A DNA stretch of 5,844 nt, taken from Comamonadaceae bacterium (GTDB lineage: Bacteria; Pseudomonadota; Gammaproteobacteria; Burkholderiales; Burkholderiaceae_C). Position 1 is the first letter of the stretch, and the number at the start of each line of letters is the position of its first letter. The DNA lies in the NCBI GenBank assembly GCA_027490485.1, contig JAIXYA010000190.1:1-5844 (forward strand), given 5' to 3'. Below, piece after piece: positions 1 through 5,514 of this stretch. The position numbers and the translations under genes are program-made. The notes under the pieces were generated by a model, which was given only the letters and a program-made list of their open reading frames with translations, was not told where the DNA came from and did no database searches.

Positions 1-552
1 CCCTTGTTAATTCTGTCTGCCTTGCTGACGCTGTACCTGGTCTTAGGTGTACTGTATGAAAACCTGTTGCACCCGCTCACCATACTGTCCACCTTGCCTT
101 CGGCTGGACTGGGCGCATTGCTGACCTTGATGGCCATGGGCACTGAGTTCAGCATCATCACCATGATTGGCGTGATCTTGCTCATTGGCATCGTGAAAAA
201 AAACGCCATCTTGATGATTGATTTTGCTTTACAAAAACAGCGTCTGGGACGCAGCCCTGCCCAAGCGATTTACCTTTCCGCGCAGCGGCGTTTGCGCCCC
301 ATCCTAATGACCACCGCCGCTGCCATGTTGGGAGCGATTCCCTTGGCATTGGCCTATGGCGTGGGAGCGGAGTTACGCCAGCCGCTGGGACTGGCGGTGC
401 TGGGTGGCTTGGTCCTGAGTCAGCTCTTGACCCTGTTCACCACGCCCATCGTGTTTGTGGGCTTGGAGGCGTTGCGAGGCCGTTGGCATGTTTGGCGCAG
501 CGCCAAATCAGTCGTGCTAACTTCCGTGGTTTCTGGTGGGAGAGGGGTATGA
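1..552 (+). CDS. RND efflux permease, C-terminal part (MdtC/MuxC type), 5' partial
   Basis: This is the C-terminal 183 residues of an inner-membrane, proton-driven multidrug efflux permease of the RND (AcrB/HAE1) family. The frame is open from the left edge, so about 850 residues of a usual protein of about 1,030-1,040 residues lie outside the window. Visible are the last five membrane segments, at roughly residues 2-18, 27-46, 50-72, 100-122 and 128-155. The very typical motif [15 protein letters not shown] lies near residues 62-76, followed by RPILMTT and GAELRQPLG. From memory, wording such as [13 protein letters not shown] and ELRQPLG matches MdtC/MuxC better than AcrB or MdtB. MdtC/MuxC-type pumps work as heteromers with a second RND subunit, which would be expected upstream. 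The stop codon overlaps the next gene's start (ATGA, 549-552). An outer-membrane factor directly after the last RND gene matches the muxABC-opmB layout. The family call is firm; the MdtC/MuxC sub-assignment is from recalled sequence and is less so. Confidence 0.95.
   Translation, partial: PLLILSALLTLYLVLGVLYENLLHPLTILSTLPSAGLGALLTLMAMGTEFSIITMIGVILLIGIVKKNAILMIDFALQKQRLGRSPAQAIYLSAQRRLRPILMTTAAAMLGAIPLALAYGVGAELRQPLGLAVLGGLVLSQLLTLFTTPIVFVGLEALRGRWHVWRSAKSVVLTSVVSGGRGV
538..542 (+). promoter_or_regulatory. Ribosome binding site of the outer-membrane factor gene
   Basis: The purine-rich stretch GGGAGAGGGG (538-547) lies inside the last codons of the permease gene. GGGAG ends 6 bases before ATG 549. 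It supports translation reinitiation or coupling at the ATGA overlap and helps exclude the earlier in-frame starts. Confidence 0.6.
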
Positions 553-1961
553 GTATGCGGTGGTCACGGCTGGCAAATGCGCTTTCAGTGATAGCGCTGT
601 GCTTTTTGCTCGCAGGCTGTGCCAGTTGGTTCAAAAAACCTGCTGTTCTTAAACCCACAGCTCGCACACCCGAAAGTTTTGCTGCGCCACAAGCAGCCAA
701 CACAGCCGGTGATGCGGTGGACCGTGCTTGGTGGACCTTGTTTCAAGACCCTGTGCTCAACGGTTTGCAAGCGCAACTTGAAACCGGCAATCTGAATTTG
801 CAACTGTTGTCGGCCAAGGTGCGCCAAGCCCAAGCCAGTGTGGCTGCGGCACAAGCCAGTTTGTGGCCCAGTGTGTCGCTAAGCGCTGGTGCAGCGCGTT
901 CAGTCAGCAGCGCAGGTGGGGCAGCCTCCAACAGCGCAAGCGTGAGCTTGCCCTTGACCTGGGAACTCGATGTGTGGGGTCGCATCGACTTGCAAACCCA
1001 AGCGGCGCAGGCCAATGCCTTGGCAAGCCAAGAAGATTTGGCACTGGCTCGCTTGTCGGCCCAAGCGACCTTGGTGCAAACCTATATCGCCTTGCGCACC
1101 GCCGAGCGGCAGTTTGCGGTGGTAGAAAAAGCGCAAGCAGCTTACGAGCGTGCCTTGACCTTGACGCGCTACCGCTACGAGGCGGGTGTGGTGTCTGCGG
1201 CAGATGTGGCGCAGGCCGAGTCGCAATGGCAAAGCACGGTGGCGCAACGCATTGATGTCGAAACAACGCGCCAACAACTGACCCACAGCTTGGCGGTTTT
1301 ACTGGGCCAAACGCCATCGGCTTTGCAGATGGCTGCGTCGCAAGCCTTGCCTGCACTGCCCGCCTTGCCCACGCTGTTGCCTGCTTCTTTGTTGCAACGT
1401 CGACCAGATGTTCGTGCAGCCGAAATGCGGGTGATGGCCGCCCAAGCGCAATTGGGGGTAGCGCAGACCGCTTTCTTTCCCACCTTCAGTTTTGCCGCCA
1501 GCACGGGCTACAAAAGCACAGAACTGGCGAGCCTGTTCAATGCTTCTTCCCGTCTTTGGTCTTTGGGGCCCTCTTTGGCTTTGTCTTTGTTGGATGGCGG
1601 ACAGCGCCAAGCGGCCAAGGATGATGCACGCGCCGCCTTGGAAGTGGCGCTGCTCAACTACCAGCAAACCGTGCTGACCATCTTGCAAGAGGTGGAAGAC
1701 AACTTGGTGGCCACCCATCAGTTGCAAGCGCAAGAGGCAGCGCAAGCACAGGCTTTGCAAGCCGCTGAGAGCAATTTGCGTATTACCGAAGCGCAGTACG
1801 CAGCAGGAACGGTCAGTTACTTGAATGTGGTCACAGCCCAAGCCAGTGCGCTTGCCGCACAGCGCAATTTGCTGGATGTACAAAGCCGCCGCGCTTTGGC
1901 GGTGACGCAGTTGCTGAAGAATTTGGCGGGACGTTGGGACGCTGACCTCGCCGCGAAATAA
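549..1961 (+). CDS. Outer-membrane efflux lipoprotein, NodT/OprM family
   Basis: This 470-residue protein is the outer-membrane duct (TolC/OprM-like trimer) of a tripartite efflux pump; it takes substrates from the upstream RND permease and an adaptor to the outside. It has a lipoprotein signal with lipobox LAGC and acylated Cys24. Ala at +2 favours sorting to the outer membrane. Family hallmarks in order are WWTLFQDP (61-68), WELDVWGRI (138-146), the first OEP repeat with [12 protein letters not shown] (209-220), [12 protein letters not shown] (281-292), LSLLDGGQR (346-353), and the second OEP repeat with [13 protein letters not shown] (415-427). Long Ala/Gln-rich helices fit the periplasmic coiled-coil barrel. 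Length is normal for OprM-like proteins. The ATG at 549 is preferred: GGGAG (538-542) lies 6 bases upstream and the start overlaps the permease stop. ATG 555 is an alternative that keeps the same signal peptide. An in-frame ATG at 489 (TTG at 483) would put a poor leader ahead of the signal peptide. The substrate cannot be inferred. Confidence 0.96.
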   Translation: MSMRWSRLANALSVIALCFLLAGCASWFKKPAVLKPTARTPESFAAPQAANTAGDAVDRAWWTLFQDPVLNGLQAQLETGNLNLQLLSAKVRQAQASVAAAQASLWPSVSLSAGAARSVSSAGGAASNSASVSLPLTWELDVWGRIDLQTQAAQANALASQEDLALARLSAQATLVQTYIALRTAERQFAVVEKAQAAYERALTLTRYRYEAGVVSAADVAQAESQWQSTVAQRIDVETTRQQLTHSLAVLLGQTPSALQMAASQALPALPALPTLLPASLLQRRPDVRAAEMRVMAAQAQLGVAQTAFFPTFSFAASTGYKSTELASLFNASSRLWSLGPSLALSLLDGGQRQAAKDDARAALEVALLNYQQTVLTILQEVEDNLVATHQLQAQEAAQAQALQAAESNLRITEAQYAAGTVSYLNVVTAQASALAAQRNLLDVQSRRALAVTQLLKNLAGRWDADLAAK

Positions 1962-3188
1962 TCAGCTGGCCAAGGCCGCCCTCAGGGCAAGGACCCGCGC
2001 AGCATCGATGTGCTGGCCGATGTGAGCGCCTTTTAAGCCTTGCTGCATGGCTTGATCAGAAAGCGTGGCGGTGTCCACCGACAAGGCGGCTTTGAGCAAA
2101 CCGCGCAGGTGGGCGGCTTGCGGGTAAGCGCGTTCTTGCAAACCCAGTCGCCCTCGGGCATCGCATTCACAGGCTTGCAAGACTTGCGCGAAACGCTCAG
2201 GGCGGCGCAGGGCATCGCAACGCACCAGCAAGCGCAACACCGCTTCTGCACTCAAGCCTAAACAACCATGGATATGGCCGTGTTCACGCGCCACCACCTC
2301 GGCCAGTTCTTTGCAGTGTTGCGGCACCCGAAACCGTTCGCACACCGCACGTAGCAGTTTGACGCTGCGCCCTTCGTGGCCGATATGGCGCGGTAAGGCG
2401 CTGGGGTGGGTGTTGCCTTTGCCCAAATCGTGGCACAGAGCTGCAAAGCGCACCTCCAGCGGCATATTCATGCGAGCGCATTGGTCCAGTACCATCTCAA
2501 GATGCACACCGGTGTCCACCTCAGGGTGGTGTTCCACCGGTTGCGGCACACCATACAAACGAGCCACTTCAGGCAATAAAACCGCTAAAGCGCCGCAGTC
2601 GCGCAACACCTGCAACATGCGAGAGGGTTGGTGACCCATCAAGCCTTTGGCCAACTCTTGCCAAACACGTTCGGCTACCAGCGCCTTGACCTCACCGGCT
2701 TGCACCATTTCCACCATCAAAACTTGGGTTTCGGGTGCAACCACAAAATGGGGAAAACGTGCCGCAAACCTGGCCAAACGTAAGATGCGCACAGGGTCTT
2801 CACGAAAGGCCAAACTGACATGGCGCAGCACGCCTTGTTTTAAATCACGCTCGCCACCATAGGGGTCGGTCAGCTGACCTTGTGCGTCTTGGGCGATGGC
2901 GTTGATGGTGAGGTCGCGCCGCGCCAAGTCTTGCTCTAGCGTGACGTCTGGTGCCGCATGAATCACAAAGCCTTTGTAGCCAGGTGCGGTTTTGCGTTCT
3001 GTTCGCGCCAATGCGTATTCGTCTTTGGTCTGGGGATGCAAAAACACCGGGAAGTCTTTGCCCACAGGGACAAAACCTTGGGCGAGCATGTCTTCGGGGG
3101 TGCTGCCCACCACTACCCAGTCGCGGTCGCTGCCATGTATGCCCAGCAAGGCGTCTCGCACCGCGCCACCCACAAGATAGGTTTGCAT
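1962..3188 (-). CDS. cca: Multifunctional CCA protein (tRNA nucleotidyltransferase with HD domain)
   Basis: This cytoplasmic enzyme of 408 residues (E. coli Cca has 412) adds or repairs the 3'-terminal CCA of tRNA from CTP and ATP without a nucleic-acid template. The N-terminal class II nucleotidyltransferase head shows GGAVRD (7-12) and the metal-binding pair D21/D23 in GSDRDW. The nucleotide-selecting region follows with RRDLTINAIA (90-99), EDPVRILRLARFAARF (130-145) and ERVW (173-176). The C-terminal HD domain is intact, with H229, H253-D254 in ALCHDLGKG, and H268/H271. This is typical of the gammaproteobacterial/betaproteobacterial multifunctional form, which also has phosphatase and 2',3'-cyclic phosphodiesterase activity. 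The start at 3188 is set by the YLVGGAVRD alignment. The frame stays open for 74 more codons, but these overlap the upstream epimerase gene in another frame and resemble nothing. Only 5 bases separate it from the epimerase stop and no Shine-Dalgarno is evident, so it is probably co-transcribed and coupled. Its stop abuts the convergent efflux gene's stop. Confidence 0.98.
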   Translation of the reverse strand: MQTYLVGGAVRDALLGIHGSDRDWVVVGSTPEDMLAQGFVPVGKDFPVFLHPQTKDEYALARTERKTAPGYKGFVIHAAPDVTLEQDLARRDLTINAIAQDAQGQLTDPYGGERDLKQGVLRHVSLAFREDPVRILRLARFAARFPHFVVAPETQVLMVEMVQAGEVKALVAERVWQELAKGLMGHQPSRMLQVLRDCGALAVLLPEVARLYGVPQPVEHHPEVDTGVHLEMVLDQCARMNMPLEVRFAALCHDLGKGNTHPSALPRHIGHEGRSVKLLRAVCERFRVPQHCKELAEVVAREHGHIHGCLGLSAEAVLRLLVRCDALRRPERFAQVLQACECDARGRLGLQERAYPQAAHLRGLLKAALSVDTATLSDQAMQQGLKGAHIGQHIDAARVLALRAALAS

Positions 3189-3193
3189 GGTCG

Positions 3194-4087
3194 TCAAGGC
3201 AAGGTAAACACACTGGCCAAGCTCGCTGGTGTGTGAACACCCAAGGCGCTCAAACCCAGTTGCTGGCCAGACAGGATGTTGTCGACCTGCATAGATGCCA
3301 CGTTGTCGCGGCTCATCAGCGTTGGGCCAGGCAGGTGCTCCATCACCCAAGCTTGCACATAGGCTAGGGCGTTTGGCAAAGGAATGACCCAGCGCGGGTG
3401 CTGCGCCCATATGCCTGCGTGTTCAACCAACTGTTGCAAGGTAAAGACCTGTGGTCCCGCCAGTTCGTAGCTGTGACCCGTTGTGGCTGGGTGCAACACC
3501 GCATAGGCCACCGCTTGCGCCACATCATGCACCCACACCGGCTGAAAACGGGTGTGCGCACCGGCCAGTGGCACCACCGGTGCCAAGACTTGCAGCTTGG
3601 CAAACACATTGATGAAGGCGTCGTCTTCGCCAAAGATCACGCTGGGTCGCAAAACCGTCAGCGCCAAACCCTGTGCCACATGGTCTTGCAAGACCTGTTC
3701 ACCGCGTGCTTTGCTGCGCTGGTACATGGAGGGTGCATTCACATCTGCACCCAAAGCGCTGATATGCACCAGTCGTTTGACACCGGCAGCCAAACACGCT
3801 TTGGCCAACAGCGTGGGCAGTTGCACATGGGCTTTGTCAAATTGCGCTTCGCTGCCATGCAAGATGGCAATCAGGTTAATCACCGCATCATGCCCGGGCA
3901 GCAAGGCGGCCAATTGCGCGGGGTCGTGTACATCGGCTTGCACCACCGACACCATGGGCAGCATTTGCACCGAACGCGCTGGCAAGCGACGTGTGGGCAC
4001 CGTGATGTGAACACCTGCGCGGTTCAAAGCCTCGCACACATGGCGACCCACAAAACCGCTTCCACCTAAGACCAAAATATTTTTCAT
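3194..4087 (-). CDS. NAD(P)-binding epimerase, complex I NDUFA9-like family (atypical SDR)
   Basis: This 297-residue protein is an atypical/extended short-chain dehydrogenase related to the NDUFA9 accessory subunit of mitochondrial complex I. The N-terminus is a Rossmann dinucleotide site, GGSGFVG (8-14), preceded by the hydrophobic strand KNILVL. R33/R34 after the second strand would favour NADP(H). Further SDR landmarks are NLIAILHG (71-78), HISALGA (108-114), Y122-x3-K126 in the catalytic-type Tyr/Lys position, RPSVIFG (147-153) and QPVWVHDVA (182-190). There are no convincing membrane segments. The reaction is unknown. Bacterial members are usually annotated as NAD-dependent epimerase/dehydratase or NADH-ubiquinone oxidoreductase-like, and a role with quinone or complex I is only inferred from homology. 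It is first in a two-gene unit with cca and is transcribed away from tal. ATG 4087 starts directly at the Rossmann strand and has no recognisable ribosome binding site. Confidence 0.9.
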   Translation of the reverse strand: MKNILVLGGSGFVGRHVCEALNRAGVHITVPTRRLPARSVQMLPMVSVVQADVHDPAQLAALLPGHDAVINLIAILHGSEAQFDKAHVQLPTLLAKACLAAGVKRLVHISALGADVNAPSMYQRSKARGEQVLQDHVAQGLALTVLRPSVIFGEDDAFINVFAKLQVLAPVVPLAGAHTRFQPVWVHDVAQAVAYAVLHPATTGHSYELAGPQVFTLQQLVEHAGIWAQHPRWVIPLPNALAYVQAWVMEHLPGPTLMSRDNVASMQVDNILSGQQLGLSALGVHTPASLASVFTLP

Positions 4088-4161
4088 AAGTCAGACTGTA
4101 GCGGTATTGCTGTTCAGGGTGAAGTCAACGACACAACAGGCTTGAAAGAGATAATGCCGCG
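4088..4161. promoter_or_regulatory. Divergent promoter region between epimerase-cca and tal
   Basis: This 74-base spacer must hold the promoters for both flanking genes. On the plus strand GATAAT (4150-4155, 5 of 6 bases of the sigma-70 -10 consensus) ends 6 bases before the tal ATG. On the minus strand TACAGT (4095-4100, 4 of 6) ends 7 bases before the epimerase ATG. With the usual -10 to +1 distance, both transcripts would start at or next to their start codons. Neither gene shows a good Shine-Dalgarno, which agrees with leaderless mRNAs. No well-spaced -35 was found for either: TTGACT on the minus strand (4123-4128) is 22 bases from TACAGT, which is too far. The promoter function is inferred. 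Confidence 0.5.
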
Positions 4162-5112
4162 ATGAACCAACTCGATGCTTTAAAGCAATTCACCACCGTG
4201 GTGGCAGACACCGGCGACTTCAAGCAAATCGCCCAATTTCAGCCTACAGACGCCACCACCAATCCCTCGCTCATCCTCAAAGCCGTGCAAATGCCGCTCT
4301 ACCGTTCCTTGCTGGACGAGACTTTGGCGCAGCATCCGCAGGCGGCGCTGGATGAAACCATGGACTGTCTGCTGGTGCGTTTTGGCGTGGAGCTGTTGTC
4401 CTTACTGCCTGGGCGTGTGTCCACCGAAGTCGATGCCCGTTTGAGCTTTGACGCCGATGCCACCCTGGCACGGGCCAGACGCATTACCCAGTTGTACCAA
4501 GCGCAGGGGATAGACACGCAAAAGCGGGTGCTCATCAAAATCGCCGCGACCTGGGAGGGCATACAAGCCGCGCAGGTGCTAGAGCGTGAAGGCATCCATA
4601 CCAACCTCACGTTGTTGTTTGCGTTTGCGCAGGCCGTGGCCTGCGCCCAAGCGGGGGTGAAGCTCATTTCACCTTTTGTTGGGCGTATTTACGACTGGCA
4701 TAAAAAAGCGGCGGGTGCGGCGTGGAACGAGGCAGAGCGTGCGGGAGCGAATGACCCAGGCGTGCAAAGCGTTCGCCAGATTTACAACTATTACAAGCAG
4801 CATGGTGTGGCGACCGAGGTGATGGGGGCGAGTTTTCGCAACACAGGGCAAATCACTGCCTTGGCGGGTTGCGATTTGCTCACCATTGCGCCTGAGTTGC
4901 TGGCGCAGTTGCAGGTGCAGACCGCACCGCTTTCAGCCAGCCTCAGTGTGGCGCAAGCGCAAGCAACGCCCATCGAACGTCTAACCCTGAACGAAGCGCA
5001 GTTTCGTTTTGCTTTGAATGAAGATGCCATGGCCAGCGACAAGCTGGCCGAAGGCATTCGTGCTTTTTGCGCCGATGCGCGAAAGCTGGATGCGCTGATG
5101 CAATCCGTTTGA
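4162..5112 (+). CDS. tal: Transaldolase (TalB type)
   Basis: This is a cytoplasmic pentose-phosphate pathway enzyme of 316 residues, the usual length of E. coli TalB-type transaldolases. It transfers a dihydroxyacetone unit from sedoheptulose 7-phosphate to glyceraldehyde 3-phosphate, giving erythrose 4-phosphate and fructose 6-phosphate. The (beta/alpha)8-barrel motifs are all present. VVADTGDF contains D16 and ATTNPSLIL contains N34. [10 protein letters not shown] contains E89, [11 protein letters not shown] contains the Schiff-base lysine K126, [13 protein letters not shown] contains T150, and [12 protein letters not shown] contains S170 and the phosphate-binding Arg. [12 protein letters not shown] (220-231) is also typical. 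These match the catalytic set of E. coli TalB (D17, N35, E96, K132, T156, S176) after small shifts. The start is fixed by alignment to the TalB N-terminus. An ATG 8 bases upstream (4154) is out of frame. The gene stands alone, diverges from the epimerase, and is followed 4 bases after its stop by a hairpin. Confidence 0.98.
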   Translation: MNQLDALKQFTTVVADTGDFKQIAQFQPTDATTNPSLILKAVQMPLYRSLLDETLAQHPQAALDETMDCLLVRFGVELLSLLPGRVSTEVDARLSFDADATLARARRITQLYQAQGIDTQKRVLIKIAATWEGIQAAQVLEREGIHTNLTLLFAFAQAVACAQAGVKLISPFVGRIYDWHKKAAGAAWNEAERAGANDPGVQSVRQIYNYYKQHGVATEVMGASFRNTGQITALAGCDLLTIAPELLAQLQVQTAPLSASLSVAQAQATPIERLTLNEAQFRFALNEDAMASDKLAEGIRAFCADARKLDALMQSV

Positions 5113-5114
5113 AA

Positions 5115-5200
5115 GACTGCTTCGGCTTCACAGCCTCGCAGTGACGTCATTTCTAAGCCTGTCTTTTCGTCATTGCGAAGCCCGAAGGGCTGAAGCAATC
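5115..5200. repeat. Pair of inverted palindromic units (REP/BIME-like intergenic repeat)
   Basis: Two related units face each other across a 21-base spacer (5147-5167). Unit 1 (5115-5146) folds as ACTGC (5116-5120) with GCAGT (5138-5142) and GGCT (5124-5127) with AGCC (5132-5135). Unit 2 (5168-5200) folds as ATTGC (5172-5176) with GCAAT (5195-5199) and AGCCC (5179-5183) with GGGCT (5187-5191). Read in the same orientation, both units start GA, have the same asymmetric TTC/TC internal loop, and end GACG. One outer base pair differs as a compensated pair (C-G versus T-A). The two units can also pair with each other as one long imperfect hairpin. The core of the CGTCATTGCGA...GAAGCAATC form is a widespread bacterial intergenic repeat. 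Copy number in this genome cannot be seen here. Confidence 0.75.
5116..5142 (+). terminator. Possible terminator of tal (first repeat hairpin)
   Basis: The first palindromic unit begins 4 bases after the tal stop and forms a stem of 5 + 4 base pairs with a TTC/TC internal loop and a TCAC terminal loop. It is not followed by a proper T-run: the sequence continues GACGTCATTT and reaches TCTTTT only at 5163-5167. It may end or stabilise the tal transcript, but it is not a textbook intrinsic terminator. Confidence 0.3.
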
Positions 5201-5203
5201 TCC

Positions 5204-5404
5204 CTATGCATATTGGTCCACCGCCACACCCTTGTCAAATCGAACAGGCGGGTGCTTCACGCGGCGCGGTTCTTGGCGCTGGCAAGCGGCTGGCATGGCG
5301 TGCAGAGGTCCCCAAGCGAAACCCAACACGCAGCCATCGTCTTGCCGGCTGGGCGTTTTGATGGTCTGTAAGGACCGGATTTCCTTGAGTACGATGGGTC
5401 TCAT
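5204..5404 (-). CDS. Hypothetical small protein, unrecognised (doubtful)
   Basis: This is a 66-codon open frame from ATG 5404 (a TTG lies one codon before) to TAG at 5204-5206. It would encode a basic, Cys-containing peptide that starts MRPIVLKEIRS and ends VRFDKGVAVDQYA. I do not recognise a family. There is no signal peptide, membrane segment or known motif. In its favour, about two thirds of third codon positions are G or C, as in the neighbouring genes. Against it, there is no Shine-Dalgarno before the ATG, it is short, and its stop lies only 3 bases from the palindromic repeat. It may therefore belong to a repeated intergenic segment and not be an expressed gene. The upstream AT-rich island could supply a promoter (TATTAT on the minus strand at about 5434-5439), without a convincing -35. 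Confidence 0.2.
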   Translation of the reverse strand: MRPIVLKEIRSLQTIKTPSRQDDGCVLGFAWGPLHAMPAACQRQEPRRVKHPPVRFDKGVAVDQYA

Positions 5405-5452
5405 CAATGTGCGATGCGAATTAAAGTACTCAAATAATAATCGATAAACGCC

Positions 5453-5469
5453 TTTAATTAGTAATTAAA
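5453..5469. repeat. Perfect 17-base palindrome
   Basis: TTTAATTA (5453-5460) and TAATTAAA (5462-5469) are exact inverted copies around a single G at 5461. The half-site core TTAATT recurs at 5473-5478. A dyad this perfect could be an operator for a dimeric regulator, but in such AT-rich DNA chance is a real alternative. As RNA the stem is all A-U and has no following T-run on the chaN-transcribed strand. Confidence 0.55.
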
Positions 5470-5486
5470 TAGTTAATTTTTGTAAT

Positions 5487-5510
5487 TTTGTGTATTTTTA
5501 TCCACACAAA
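5487..5510 (-). other. Inverted repeat just downstream of the chaN-like gene
   Basis: TTTGTGT (5487-5493) and ACACAAA (5504-5510) are exact inverted copies around a 10-base loop, starting 4 bases after the chaN-like stop codon on the minus strand. The position suits transcript termination or 3'-end protection. The stem is weak, and the minus-strand transcript continues AUUACAAAAA and not with a U-run, so a standard intrinsic terminator is not supported. Confidence 0.3.
5498..5506 (+). promoter_or_regulatory. Perfect consensus DnaA box
   Basis: TTATCCACA matches the strict high-affinity DnaA box at all 9 positions, inside the AT-rich island and overlapping the right arm of the 5487-5510 inverted repeat. 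The next best sites seen nearby are weaker: TTGTTCACA at 5687-5695 (one mismatch) and ACTTTCACA around 5529 (two mismatches). No dnaA, dnaN, parAB or rep gene is present. The match is certain; DnaA binding is inferred. Confidence 0.45.
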
Positions 5511-5514
5511 GTAT

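Noticed and set aside
483..548. Longer start for the outer-membrane lipoprotein
   Set aside because: The extra 22 residues would precede a complete lipoprotein signal peptide and overlap the permease gene. ATG 549 has a ribosome binding site and the ATGA overlap.
585..1883. Several long open frames on both strands inside the efflux lipoprotein gene
   Set aside because: They are overlap shadows of a G+C-rich, Ala/Gln-rich gene whose own frame carries clear family motifs throughout.
3189..3410. Extended N-terminus of the CCA protein (74 more in-frame codons)
   Set aside because: The extension overlaps the epimerase coding sequence in another frame and resembles no Cca sequence. The family N-terminus begins exactly at the Met before QTYLVGG.
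3398..4069. Plus-strand open frame of 223 codons antisense to the epimerase gene
   Set aside because: It is His/Gln-rich with no domain features and lies wholly opposite a well-supported SDR gene.
4123..4128. TTGACT on the minus strand as the -35 of the epimerase promoter
   Set aside because: It is an excellent -35 match, but it lies 22 bases from the only plausible -10, and the positions 16-18 bases away have no -10-like hexamer.
5141..5371. Plus-strand open frame of 76 codons beginning inside the repeat
   Set aside because: Its start reads RHCEARRAEAI, which is a familiar spurious translation of this palindromic repeat. It has no ribosome binding site and no recognisable domain.
5113..5514. 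Insertion sequence or CRISPR array
   Set aside because: No transposase, terminal inverted repeats with target duplication, or regularly spaced direct repeats were seen. Only one pair of inverted units is present.
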